Below are positions 44,593 to 53,024 of a stretch of 64,000 nt of DNA, one piece after another. The notes below the pieces were generated by a model. It ran no database searches. It saw only the letters and a list, made by a program, of their open reading frames with translations, and was not told the DNA's origin. Position numbers and translations under genes: made by a program. Position 1 is the stretch's first letter; the number at the start of each line of letters is the position of its first letter. The DNA comes from Sinomonas sp. P10A9 (GTDB taxonomy: Bacteria > Actinomycetota > Actinomycetes > Actinomycetales > Micrococcaceae), in NCBI RefSeq assembly GCF_041022165.1, contig NZ_CP163302.1:2170001-2234000 (forward strand), given 5' to 3'.

Positions 44593-44608
44593 GGCTGGTT
44601 CCCTTCTG

Positions 44609-44662
44609 GCTGTTCCTGGCGGCGTTGCTGTTCCTGGCGGCGGTGCTGTTCCTGCCTGCGTT
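44609..44662. repeat. three 18-bp tandem repeats between the DUF948 and small membrane protein genes
   Basis: Three direct copies of GCTGTTCCTGGCGGCGTT-like units follow one another without a gap; the first two differ at 2 positions and the third is more diverged. They occupy most of the 101-nt gap between two cotranscribed genes. The copies could vary in number between strains. Confidence 0.8.
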
Positions 44663-44693
44663 GGCTCGTCCTCGTCGGCCGCGCTCGAGCGCC

Positions 44694-45074
44694 TCAGCGG
44701 CTGCGGCGACCCGACCGACGGGGTGCCTTGCTGCCCTGGGCGAAGGCAGAACGGACTCCGTAGGAGAACGCCGCGACCTTGACGAGGGGCGAGCCCACCG
44801 TCGCGGCGATGAGTGAGGACAGCGCCGAGACGTTCGCCGTCGTATCCGAGACGTTGGAGGCAATCCCGTCGACCTTCTTGAGCTGCTCGTGCGTGGTCGA
44901 GACGGTCATCGTCACCTCGTCCATGAGCGGTGTGGCCCCGTCCGCGAGGGTCCGGATGGATCCGCGGAGTTCGTCGAGGACCTTTCCGAGCTTCAGGATC
45001 GGCACGGCGAGCAACGCCACCAGCACGGCGAAGACCCCCGCGGCAATGAGCCCTGCAATGTCGCCTCCGGACAC
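44694..45074 (-). CDS. DUF948 membrane protein
   Basis: The 126-residue product has one N-terminal membrane segment (IAGLIAAGVFAVLVALLAVP, residues 6-25), then a helical region typical of DUF948 (LGKVLDELRGSIRTLADGAT, VSTTHEQLKKVDGIASNV), and a short basic tail. AGGAGG lies 4 nt before the GTG start. The family is a membrane-anchored coiled-coil protein of unknown role, general-stress-protein-like in Bacillus. It begins after the rpsD terminator and is followed by a smaller membrane protein gene. Confidence 0.85.
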   Translation of the reverse strand: MSGGDIAGLIAAGVFAVLVALLAVPILKLGKVLDELRGSIRTLADGATPLMDEVTMTVSTTHEQLKKVDGIASNVSDTTANVSALSSLIAATVGSPLVKVAAFSYGVRSAFAQGSKAPRRSGRRSR

Positions 45075-45126
45075 GATTCCTCCTCCTCGCGCACGGACTG
45101 CCCGCGCACCCTGTCGTTACCTTACA

Positions 45127-45168
45127 CACGCAAGGAGCCCGCGGCGCGCGCCGCGGGCTCCTTGCGTG
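45127..45168 (-). terminator. 42-bp perfect palindrome, terminator of rpsD
   Basis: A 21-bp arm starting CACGCAAGGAGCCCGCGG is followed directly by its exact reverse complement, with no spacer. It lies 73 nt after the rpsD stop and before the DUF948 start. There is no U run, but very stable G+C-rich stems of this sort (AAGGAGCCCG/CGGGCTCCTT) are usual actinobacterial terminators. Confidence 0.7.
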
Positions 45169-45190
45169 ACGGCCCATCCGCCTGCAGTCC

Positions 45191-45227
45191 GTCCGCCGTC
45201 GGTCTGCCCGCCGTCGGTCTGTCCGCC
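45191..45227. repeat. short 15-bp tandem repeat after rpsD
   Basis: GTCCGCCGTCGGTCT is repeated at once as GCCCGCCGTCGGTCT, followed by a 7-nt partial copy. It lies between the rpsD stop and its terminator. It is too short for a CRISPR array and has no coding sense. Confidence 0.6.
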
Positions 45228-45241
45228 TTGGGCGGGGCGGA

Positions 45242-45865
45242 TCAGCGGGCGTAGTACTCGACGACGAGCTGCTCTTCGCAGGTCACGGGAACCTCAGAGC
45301 GCTTCGGGCGGCGCACGAGGCGGGCCTGGAGCGACTCGAGCTTGACATCGAGGTAGCCCGGGACGGCCGGGAGGACGTCGCGGTGGGCACCTGCAGCGGC
45401 CACCTGGAACGGCGCCATGGTTTCGGAGCGCTCGTGGACGCTGATCAGCTGGCCCTCGGCGACGCGGAACGACGGGCGGTCAACGCGCTTGCCGTCCACG
45501 ATGATGTGGCGGTGCACAACCATCTGACGGGCCTGGGCGATCGTGCGGGCGAAGCCGGCACGGAGCACGAGGGCGTCAAGGCGCATCTCGAGGAGCTCGA
45601 TGAGGTTCTCACCCGTGAGGCCCTTGGTGCGCTTGGCCTCCTCGAAGGCGCGAGTCATCTGCGCCTCGCGGATGCCGTACTGGGCGCGGAGGCGCTGCTT
45701 CTCGCGGAGGCGGACTGCGTAGTCCGAGTCCTGCTTCTTGCGGGCACGGCCGTGCTCACCGGGGCCGTACGGGCGGCGCTCCATGTACTTGGCGGCCTTG
45801 GGAGTGAGCGCGAGGCCGAGAGCGCGCGAGAGGCGCGTCTGACGGCGGGCACGAGTGCTAGACAC
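45242..45865 (-). CDS. rpsD: 30S ribosomal protein S4
   Basis: Primary 16S rRNA-binding protein that starts 30S assembly. The GTG at 45865, with AAGGA upstream, gives 207 residues and the usual N-terminus SSTRARRQTRLSRALG; a longer reading to 45892 is not needed. The S4 RNA-binding domain is clear: LEMRLDALVLRAGFARTIAQ, ARQMVVHRHIIVDGKRVDRP. N-terminal zinc-type Cys residues are absent. It is alone here, as usual in actinobacteria outside the alpha operon, with about 160 nt upstream that probably hold its promoter (TAAGCT at 46003-46008). Confidence 0.98.
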   Translation of the reverse strand: MSSTRARRQTRLSRALGLALTPKAAKYMERRPYGPGEHGRARKKQDSDYAVRLREKQRLRAQYGIREAQMTRAFEEAKRTKGLTGENLIELLEMRLDALVLRAGFARTIAQARQMVVHRHIIVDGKRVDRPSFRVAEGQLISVHERSETMAPFQVAAAGAHRDVLPAVPGYLDVKLESLQARLVRRPKRSEVPVTCEEQLVVEYYAR

Positions 45866-46024
45866 GTGTGTCCTTTCATACTGCCGCGGCACTGGAATCC
45901 TGGCCTCCGGAGGTGGAGAGCATTGGCCCGCGACTGCCTTCTGCTACCGAGGGGCGTGCTGCCCTAAAACACAGCTGCCCCGGTCGTGCCAGACGGTCAA
46001 CCAGCTTAGCATGGCAGCGGCAGG

Positions 46025-47473
46025 TCAGGAGCCACGGATGATGCCGCGCAGCCGCTCGACCCGGGCCTGGAGCTCGCGTTCAGAGCCATTCGCCGTGGGA
46101 GCGTAGTAGTCCTTCCCCACGAGGTCGTCCGGCGGGTACTGCTGGCGCGCTACGGAGTGCTGGGCGTCGTGGGAGTACTGGTAGCCCTTGCCGTGGCCCA
46201 GGCGTTCCGCCCCGGCATAGTGGGCGTCGCGCAGGTGAGCGGGGATGCCGGTGCCAAGGCCGGCCCGGACATCCGCGATCGCCGCATTGATGCCCATATA
46301 CGCAGCGTTGGACTTCGGGGCCGTCGCGAGGTGGACCACCGCCTCGGCCAGCACGATCCGGCCCTCGGGCATGCCGATGAGCTGCACGGCCTGGGCCGCG
46401 GCGACGGCCGTCTGGAGCGCGGTCGGGTCCGCCATGCCGATATCCTCGGCCGCTGAAATGATGATGCGCCGCGCGATGAACCGGGGGTCCTCCCCTGCCT
46501 CGACCATGCGGGCAAGATAATGCAGTGCGGCGTCGACGTCAGAGCCGCGGATCGACTTGATGAACGCGCTCACCACGTCATAGTGCATGTCCCCTGCGCG
46601 GTCGTACCGCACGGCATGGGCATCGACAGCCTTTTCGGTATGCGCCACCTGGATGGTGACGGGGCTGGCGTCGTCGCCCTCGCTCTCGCCCCTCGTCTGT
46701 CCGAGCGCGACGGCGGCCGCTGCCTCGAGAGCGGTCAGGGCGCGGCGGGCGTCACCGCCGGCGAGCCGCACGAGGTGATCCGCGGCGTCGTCCGCGAGCA
46801 CGACGGCGCCGCCCAGCCCGCGCGGGTCAGTCACCGCGCGGACCACGAGACCGCGGATATCCTCGTCAGTCAGCGGCCTGAGCGTGAGCAGGAGCGAGCG
46901 TGAGAGCAGCGGTGAGACCACGCTGAAGGAGGGGTTCTCGGTCGTCGCCGCGACGAGCACCACCCAGCGGTTCTCCACCCCGGGCAGGAGGGCGTCCTGC
47001 TGGGCCTTCGTGAAGCGGTGGATCTCGTCGAGGAAGAGCACAGTCGTTGTGCGGTGCAGGTCCCGGGCCGTGAGCGCCTCGTCCATGACTCGCCGGACGT
47101 CCTTGACGCCGGCGGTGATCGCCGAGAGCTCGACGAACTTGCGGCCCGGGCCGCGGGCGATGACGTGCGCGAGCGTTGTCTTCCCGGTCCCCGGAGGGCC
47201 CCACAGGATCACCGACGTCGGTCCAGTCACGGACAGCGCACCGCTCGGCGCGCCCGCGGCGAGCTGCCGCAGGGGCGACCCCTCCCCCAGCAGGTGCTGC
47301 TGGCCCACTACCTCGTCGAGGCTTCGCGGGCGCAAGCGCACCGCGAGGGGACTCCGCTGGGCATCGCGGGCGGCCTTCGCGGCGCGCTCGCTCGAGACGG
47401 CCGACGGCGCGGACTCGTCATCGCTGTCGGGGCCCACCCCGCCGACGCCCACTGATCCGAACAGATCTTCCAT
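46025..47473 (-). CDS. rarA: replication-associated recombination protein A (RarA/MgsA) AAA+ ATPase
   Basis: Clamp-loader-like ATPase acting at stalled replication forks. The 482-residue product has an N-terminal acidic stretch, [20 protein letters not shown] near residue 43-62, Walker A in [19 protein letters not shown], Walker B in [20 protein letters not shown], and sensor-1 [13 protein letters not shown]. The C-terminal tetramerisation domain has [20 protein letters not shown] and [23 protein letters not shown] lies exactly 7 nt before the ATG (47481-47486), so the mRNA may be leaderless. It follows aspS by 62 nt. Confidence 0.96.
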   Translation of the reverse strand: MEDLFGSVGVGGVGPDSDDESAPSAVSSERAAKAARDAQRSPLAVRLRPRSLDEVVGQQHLLGEGSPLRQLAAGAPSGALSVTGPTSVILWGPPGTGKTTLAHVIARGPGRKFVELSAITAGVKDVRRVMDEALTARDLHRTTTVLFLDEIHRFTKAQQDALLPGVENRWVVLVAATTENPSFSVVSPLLSRSLLLTLRPLTDEDIRGLVVRAVTDPRGLGGAVVLADDAADHLVRLAGGDARRALTALEAAAAVALGQTRGESEGDDASPVTIQVAHTEKAVDAHAVRYDRAGDMHYDVVSAFIKSIRGSDVDAALHYLARMVEAGEDPRFIARRIIISAAEDIGMADPTALQTAVAAAQAVQLIGMPEGRIVLAEAVVHLATAPKSNAAYMGINAAIADVRAGLGTGIPAHLRDAHYAGAERLGHGKGYQYSHDAQHSVARQQYPPDDLVGKDYYAPTANGSERELQARVERLRGIIRGS

Positions 47474-47535
47474 CGCCTCTACGCTACCCCGTCAAGACGC
47501 CGTCCTCGCGGCCGCCCTCGGATGCGGACCGAGCC

Positions 47536-49359
47536 TCAGGCGCCCTTCGCGTCCTCGGCCTTCGGCGCAGTTTCCTGCGGCGCCTTCTTCGGCTCGGGCT
47601 TTGCGTCCACGCCGGCCTCCTTGCGCTGCTCGGGCGTAATCGGCGCAGGGGCCGCGGTCAGGGGGTCGTAGCCGCCGCCTGTCTTGGGGAAGGCGATGAC
47701 CTCGCGGATCGAGTCGACCCCCGCGAGGAGCGCGACCACGCGGTCCCAGCCGAACGCGATCCCGCCGTGCGGCGGGGCCCCGTACTTGAAGCCCTCGAGC
47801 AGGAACCCGAACTTCTCCAGAGCCTCGGCCTCGCCGATGCCCATGACCCTGAACACGCGCTCCTGGATGTCGCGGCGGTGGATACGGATGGAGCCGCCGC
47901 CGATCTCGTTGCCGTTGCACACGATGTCATAGGCGTACGCGAGGGCCTCGCCGGGCTCCGTGTCGAACGTGTCCATGAACTCGGGCTTGGGCGACGTGAA
48001 CGCGTGGTGCACCGCGGTCCAGGCCGAGTAGCCGAGCGCGACGTCGCCCGAGGCCTTCGCATCGGCGGACGGCTCGAAGAGCGGCGCATCCACGACCCAG
48101 ACGAACGCCCAGTCATTGGGGTCGATGAGACCGGTGCGGTGGCCGATCTCGACGCGGGCGGCGCCGAGGAGCGCGCCCGAGGGGCCCGGTTCGCCGCCGG
48201 CGAAGAAGATGCAGTCGCCGGGCTTGGCGCCGACCGCATCCGCGAGGCCCGCGCGCTCGGCGTCCGTGAGGTTCTTCGCTACCGGGCCGGCCAACTCGCC
48301 GTCCTCCTTGTAGAGCACGTAGGCGAGGCCCTTCGCGCCGCGCTGCTTGGCCCACTCCTGCCACGCGTCGAGCGTGCGGCGGGGCTGGGAGGCGCCGCCG
48401 GGCATGACCACCGCACCTACATAGCCTGCGGCATACCCGGCCTTGAACACGCCGAAGGTCGTGTCCTTGAAGAACTCGGTGAGGTCCGTGAGCTCGAGGC
48501 CGAAGCGCAGGTCGGGCTTGTCAGAGCCGTACTTCGCCATGGCCTCGGCGTAGGTCATCCGGCGGATTGGCGTGGGCACCTCGACGTCGATGAGCTTCCA
48601 CAGGGACGTGACGATCCGCTCGCCGAGGGCGATGATGTCGTCCTGCTCGACGAAACTCGCCTCGATGTCCAGCTGGGTGAACTCCGGCTGGCGGTCGGCG
48701 CGGAAGTCCTCGTCCCGATAGCAGCGCGCGATCTGGAAGTACTTCTCGATCCCACCCACCTGGAGCAGCTGCTTGAACAGCTGCGGCGACTGAGGCAGGG
48801 CATACCACGAGCCCGGGGCGAGGCGTGCCGGCACGAGGAAGTCGCGGGCGCCTTCCGGCGTGGAACGGGTGAGTGTCGGGGTCTCGACCTCGGTGAAATC
48901 CTCGCCGTGGAGCAGTTCGCGCGCCACACGGTTGGCCTCGGAGCGCAGGCGCATGGCGCGGGCCGGGCCAGGGCGGCGCAGGTCGAGGTAACGGTGCTTG
49001 AGCCGCGCCTCCTCGCCGACCTCCACGTGCTCGTCCACCTGGAACGGCAGTGGGTCGGCGGTGTTGAGGACAACCACCTTCTCGGCGATGACCTCGATCT
49101 CACCCGTGGCGAGCTGCGGGTTCTCGTTCCCCTCCGGGCGGCGCTCCACCGTGCCTACCACTTGGAGGACGTACTCGTTGCGCAGGCCGTGGAAGACCTC
49201 CTCCTCGCGGACCACGATCTGCGACACGCCGGTCGAGTCGCGGAGGTCCACGAAGGCCACCCCGCCGTGGTCGCGGCGCCGGGCCACCCAGCCCGCGAGT
49301 GTGACGGTCTGTCCAATGTGCTCGGAACGCAGGGTCCCGAGGCCGTGTGTGCGCAGCAC
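47536..49359 (-). CDS. aspS: aspartyl-tRNA synthetase, with non-discriminating signature
   Basis: Charges tRNA(Asp). The GTG at 49359 gives 607 residues with the usual start [17 protein letters not shown]; an ATG at 49395 would add 12 residues. The anticodon-binding OB domain has [19 protein letters not shown]; class II motifs include [17 protein letters not shown] and [20 protein letters not shown], and motif 3 is [16 protein letters not shown]. His at position 31 and Gly in RPEGNENP match the residues known to mark non-discriminating bacterial AspRS, which also charges tRNA(Asn) for GatCAB. A C-terminal tail of about 35 residues rich in Lys/Glu/Ala/Pro follows GGGYDPLT. Divergent from an APC permease. 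Confidence 0.96.
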   Translation of the reverse strand: MLRTHGLGTLRSEHIGQTVTLAGWVARRRDHGGVAFVDLRDSTGVSQIVVREEEVFHGLRNEYVLQVVGTVERRPEGNENPQLATGEIEVIAEKVVVLNTADPLPFQVDEHVEVGEEARLKHRYLDLRRPGPARAMRLRSEANRVARELLHGEDFTEVETPTLTRSTPEGARDFLVPARLAPGSWYALPQSPQLFKQLLQVGGIEKYFQIARCYRDEDFRADRQPEFTQLDIEASFVEQDDIIALGERIVTSLWKLIDVEVPTPIRRMTYAEAMAKYGSDKPDLRFGLELTDLTEFFKDTTFGVFKAGYAAGYVGAVVMPGGASQPRRTLDAWQEWAKQRGAKGLAYVLYKEDGELAGPVAKNLTDAERAGLADAVGAKPGDCIFFAGGEPGPSGALLGAARVEIGHRTGLIDPNDWAFVWVVDAPLFEPSADAKASGDVALGYSAWTAVHHAFTSPKPEFMDTFDTEPGEALAYAYDIVCNGNEIGGGSIRIHRRDIQERVFRVMGIGEAEALEKFGFLLEGFKYGAPPHGGIAFGWDRVVALLAGVDSIREVIAFPKTGGGYDPLTAAPAPITPEQRKEAGVDAKPEPKKAPQETAPKAEDAKGA

Positions 49360-49415
49360 AGCTCTTCTTTCACTAGGATCGACAGTGGTTCGCATCGAGT
49401 TTACCCGGAGGTCCC

Positions 49416-50681
49416 ATGCCGACCGTCCCCCCTCTGGAACGGCGGCTCGGCACCGTCGACGCGACAGCGATCGGCCTCGGCTCGATGCTCGGCGCCGGAG
49501 CTTTCGCAGTCTTCGGCCAAGCGGCCGCCCTGGCGGGACCATGGCTCCTTCTCTCGCTCGGCCTCGCCGGAGCTGTCGCCTACGCGAACGCCGTGGCCTC
49601 CGCGGCCCTCGCCTCGAAGTACCCGTCGAGTGGTGGAACCTACGTCTACGGACGCAAGCAGCTCGGTGAGTGGCCCGGCTTCCTCGCCGGCTGGGGATTC
49701 GTGACCGGCAAGGCGGCCTCCTGCGCGGCCATGGCCCTGACCTTCGGGGTCTACGTCGCGCCCTCCTATGCCGCGCCGCTCGCTGTGGGTGCGGTCGTCG
49801 CACTCACGGGGGTGAACCTCGCCGGGATCACCCGGACGGCGCTCGTGACCAAGGTGCTGCTCGGCGTCGTGCTTGCGGTCCTTGCGTTCGCGATCGTGGT
49901 GGGTATCGCGGGCCCACCGCGGGCATCATCTGCCGCGGCGGTCACCGCGCTTTCGGGCGACGGCGCCGGGTCGCCTCTGGGGGTCCTCACCGCCGCCGGC
50001 GTGCTGTTCTTCGCCTTCGCGGGCTACGCGCGGATCGCGACGCTCGGTGAAGAGGTCCGGGATCCCACGCGGGCGATCCCCCGGGCCATCCTCGCGGCAT
50101 TTGCCGGGGCGCTCGCCATCTATGCCATCCTGGCGGTGGTGCTGACCCTCCGGATTCCCGGCCTGCTGCCGGGGACGGCCGCTCCGATCCGTGAACTCGC
50201 GGCACCGGCGGGACCGTGGGCCGAGGACATCGTCCGGGCGGGCGCCTCGGCCGCATGCCTCGGGGCGCTGCTCGCGCTCATCGCGGGAGTCGGACGGACA
50301 AGCCTCGCGATGGCTCGCGAGGGAGACCTGCCGCGTGCCCTCGCCCGGATTGGCGGCCCGCACAGCGTGCCCTGGGCCGCTGAGCTCGCCGTCTGCGCGG
50401 TCGTCGTCGCCCTCGTGCTCAGCGGCAGCCTGCTGACCGTCGTCGGATTCTCGAGCTTCGGCGTGCTCGTCTACTACGCCGTCGCCAACGCCTCCGCCTT
50501 CACGCTGCGCGAGCGTCCCGTGTACTGCCCGCGGTGGCTCAACGCCGCCGGCACCGCGGGCTGCCTCGTCCTCGCCTTCACGCTTCCGTGGGCGTCCGCC
50601 GTCACGATGATCGTGGTGCTCGCGGCCGGCACGGCGGTCCGCGCCGTCGTGCTCACCACCCGCCAGCGCCGGGCGGGCTGA
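49416..50681 (+). CDS. APC-family amino acid/polyamine permease
   Basis: Predicted proton-coupled importer of amino acids or related amines. The 421-residue protein has about 12 hydrophobic segments. The family signature is at TM1 ([19 protein letters not shown], residues 16-34), with [20 protein letters not shown] near TM3 and [20 protein letters not shown] followed by TRAIPRAI around TM6-7. It is slightly shorter than most APC members (450-500). GGAGG lies 5 nt before the ATG. It stands alone, divergent from aspS and convergent with hisS; the substrate cannot be predicted. Confidence 0.9.
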   Translation: MPTVPPLERRLGTVDATAIGLGSMLGAGAFAVFGQAAALAGPWLLLSLGLAGAVAYANAVASAALASKYPSSGGTYVYGRKQLGEWPGFLAGWGFVTGKAASCAAMALTFGVYVAPSYAAPLAVGAVVALTGVNLAGITRTALVTKVLLGVVLAVLAFAIVVGIAGPPRASSAAAVTALSGDGAGSPLGVLTAAGVLFFAFAGYARIATLGEEVRDPTRAIPRAILAAFAGALAIYAILAVVLTLRIPGLLPGTAAPIRELAAPAGPWAEDIVRAGASAACLGALLALIAGVGRTSLAMAREGDLPRALARIGGPHSVPWAAELAVCAVVVALVLSGSLLTVVGFSSFGVLVYYAVANASAFTLRERPVYCPRWLNAAGTAGCLVLAFTLPWASAVTMIVVLAAGTAVRAVVLTTRQRRAG

Positions 50682-50740
50682 CTGCATCGTGCGCCGGCGC
50701 TCGGCGACCCCGTGGTAAATCAGAGGCCCGTCTCAGCCGA

Positions 50741-52084
50741 TCAGGCGGAGGCGGCCACGACCTGCGGGACCAGGTCCGCGGCAGGCGGCATCCACGATGC
50801 CGGATCGGCACCGACCTGCTCGCCCGAGCGGATGTCCTTGACCTCGTGCGTCCCGTCCGCGTGCGAGAACCATACGAACGGGATGCCGCGGCGGTCCGCG
50901 TACTTGATCTGCTTGCCGAACTTGTCCGCCTTCGCCGCGACTTCGACGGCGATCCCGCGGCCGCGGAGCTGGGCCGCAACCTTCTGAGCGGCGATCCACG
51001 AATCGTCGTCGACGAGCGTGACGAGCACGGCGGTCGGGACCGAGCGGCTCGCCGTCGCGAGCTCCTGGCTGAGGATCCGGGACACGAGGCGCGTCACCCC
51101 GATCGAGAGCCCGACCCCCGGGAACTTGCGGCTGCCCTTGGTGGCAAGGGCGTCGTACCGGCCGCCCGAGCAGATCGAGCCAAGCTGCTCATGGCCCACG
51201 AGGACCGTCTCGTAGACCGTGCCGGTGTAGTAGTCGAGGCCGCGGGCAATGCTGAGGTCTGCTACGACCTTGCCCGGCGCGGCGGCCGACGCGGCGGCGA
51301 TGACCTGCTCGAGCTCGGATAGCCCCTCCTCGAGCAGCTCGTCCTGGACCCCGAGGGCCCGGACCTGCCCGACGAACGAGGTGTCCTCCGTGCGGATCGA
51401 GGCGAGCTCCAGAGCGGACTTGGCCTGCTCAGGCGTGGCCCCGAGCTCCTCCTGGAGGAGTTCGGCGACCTTCTCGGGGCCGACTTTCTCGAGCTTGTCG
51501 ATGCTGCGCAGCACCCCGGCCGTGTCCGCGAGGCCGATCCCGCGGTAGAAGCCCTCAGCGAGCTTGCGGTTGTTGATCCGGAGCCGGAACGGCGGTATCG
51601 GGAGAGCGGAGAGTGCCTCCGCGATGACGAGCGCAAGCTCGACGTCGTACCGGAAGGGCAGCTCGCCGTCGCCCACCACGTCGATGTCTGCCTGCGTGAA
51701 CTCGCGGGCACGGCCCTCCTGCGGACGCTCGCCACGCCACACCTTCTGGATCTGGTAGCGGCGGAACGGAAACGCGAGGTATCCGGCGTTCTCGACGACG
51801 TAGCGCGCGAAGGGAACCGTGAGGTCGAAGTGGAGCGCGAGCGCATGCGCGTCGTCCTTGCTGGCCGAGTCGTCGTCGTCCTGGAGCCGCGAGAGGCCGT
51901 AGACCTCCTTGTCGATCTCGCCCTTGCGCAGCAGCTGGCCCACGGTCTCGACAGCGCGGGTCTCGATCGAGGCGAAGCCGTGCAGCTCGAAGGTGCGCCG
52001 GAGCGTGTCGAGCACATGGAGCTCCACAAGCCTCTCCTGCGGAAGCCACTCGGGGAATCCGGACAGCGAGGCGGTACGTGCCAT
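50741..52084 (-). CDS. hisS: histidyl-tRNA synthetase
   Basis: Charges tRNA(His). The ATG at 52084 has AAGGAG 10 nt upstream and gives 447 residues. Class II motifs: ALALHFDLTVPFARYVVENA, RYQIQKVWRGERPQEGRARE, and the histidine-specific SIARGLDYYTGTVYETVL and SICSGGRYDALATKGSRKFP. The C-terminal anticodon-binding domain runs from VPTAVLVTLVDDDSW. An inverted repeat (52098-52125) lies just upstream with one arm touching the Shine-Dalgarno. Divergent from the cyclophilin gene. Confidence 0.97.
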   Translation of the reverse strand: MARTASLSGFPEWLPQERLVELHVLDTLRRTFELHGFASIETRAVETVGQLLRKGEIDKEVYGLSRLQDDDDSASKDDAHALALHFDLTVPFARYVVENAGYLAFPFRRYQIQKVWRGERPQEGRAREFTQADIDVVGDGELPFRYDVELALVIAEALSALPIPPFRLRINNRKLAEGFYRGIGLADTAGVLRSIDKLEKVGPEKVAELLQEELGATPEQAKSALELASIRTEDTSFVGQVRALGVQDELLEEGLSELEQVIAAASAAAPGKVVADLSIARGLDYYTGTVYETVLVGHEQLGSICSGGRYDALATKGSRKFPGVGLSIGVTRLVSRILSQELATASRSVPTAVLVTLVDDDSWIAAQKVAAQLRGRGIAVEVAAKADKFGKQIKYADRRGIPFVWFSHADGTHEVKDIRSGEQVGADPASWMPPAADLVPQVVAASA

Positions 52085-52097
52085 GGGGGACAAACTC

Positions 52098-52125
52098 CTT
52101 GTGCGTAGACTGACTGCTGCACAAG
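52098..52125 (-). promoter_or_regulatory. inverted repeat at the hisS ribosome binding site
   Basis: CTTGTGC and GCACAAG are perfect reverse complements 14 nt apart. In the hisS transcript the 3' arm ends in the first bases of the AAGGAG Shine-Dalgarno, so a hairpin could hide it. The same DNA palindrome could instead be an operator in the hisS/cyclophilin divergent region. Confidence 0.4.
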
Positions 52126-52179
52126 TTTATGCGCCTGTTCAGGCACCCGTCGGATGCACGAGCGTTGGAGGAGAAATCG

Positions 52180-52962
52180 GTGGCGAAGCGGAACACACGT
52201 GAGGACCGCCGCCGGGTCCAGCTCATGGAGGCACGGGCGCAGCTGCGCACCGGCAAGGAGAAACGGCGACGGCGCGACAACACGATCGCGGCGGCCGTCG
52301 GGGCCGCGGCCCTGGTCGTCGCCGCCGTCCTGCAGGGCACGGTCTTCGCCTCGAACCCCACCGCCTCCGAGTATGCGGCCGCACAGGCCGGGCTCCAGAC
52401 GCCGACGGCGAGTCCGAGCGCAACCCCGAGCAATGGGCCGGACATCCCCAAGCCCGAGACGGCCGCCGGAAAGACCTTCACCGGGGACCTCGTGCTCAAC
52501 GGGAAGCCCGTGGGGGTTGAGCTCGACGGGACGACGGCGCCCCAGGCAGCCGCCGTCTTCTCCTCGCTCGCGCAGGCGGGGACATACAACAGCCGGCAGT
52601 GCGGGCGCCTCACCACGGGGGATTCCTTCGGCGTCCTGCAGTGCGGCCAGAAGGCAGACGGCAGCTCCGAGTCGGGGTACAGCTGGGGTCCGCTCGAGAA
52701 CACGCCAGCCGACACCAAGTATCCTGCCGGAACCATTGCCGTTGCCCGCACCGCGAACAACGCGTACGGGAACGGTCAGGAGTTCTTCATCGTGTACAAG
52801 GACACGACCATCCCCGCCGACAGCGCGGGCGGCTACACGATCGTGGGCAAGGTGACCTCGGGCCTCGACGTGGTCCAGGGCATCGCCGCCCAGGGCGTCA
52901 AGACTGGGAACGACGGGGCTCCCGTGACAGCAGTCACGATAGACTCGTTCCTTGTGAAGTGA
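52180..52962 (+). CDS. membrane-anchored cyclophilin-type peptidyl-prolyl isomerase
   Basis: Extracytoplasmic protein-folding helper. The GTG at 52180 with GGAGGAG upstream gives 260 residues: a basic cytoplasmic N-terminus (about 1-34), one membrane anchor (about 36-56), a Thr/Pro/Ser linker, and a cyclophilin domain. Landmarks of the latter are GDLVLNGKPVGVELDGTTAP, KYPAGTIAVARTANNAYGNG and QEFFIVYKDTTIPADSAGGY followed by TIVGKVTSGLDVVQGIA. Some active-site residues differ from the classical set, as in other actinobacterial anchored cyclophilins. The DUF349 gene follows at about 60 nt. This pair next to hisS and rel is a known actinobacterial order. Confidence 0.92.
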   Translation: MAKRNTREDRRRVQLMEARAQLRTGKEKRRRRDNTIAAAVGAAALVVAAVLQGTVFASNPTASEYAAAQAGLQTPTASPSATPSNGPDIPKPETAAGKTFTGDLVLNGKPVGVELDGTTAPQAAAVFSSLAQAGTYNSRQCGRLTTGDSFGVLQCGQKADGSSESGYSWGPLENTPADTKYPAGTIAVARTANNAYGNGQEFFIVYKDTTIPADSAGGYTIVGKVTSGLDVVQGIAAQGVKTGNDGAPVTAVTIDSFLVK

Positions 52963-53024
52963 CGTGGGCTGCCTCCACCGGCAGCACACCTGAAGTACCG
53001 ACAACAAGCGAAAGAGTTCTAGCG

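Noticed and set aside
45191..45227. CRISPR-like repeat
   Set aside because: Two and a half 15-bp copies without unique spacers and no cas genes.
48998..49704. Plus-strand frames antisense to the aspS start and running into the permease gene
   Set aside because: No coding character; the permease ATG at 49416 in its own frame has a good ribosome binding site.
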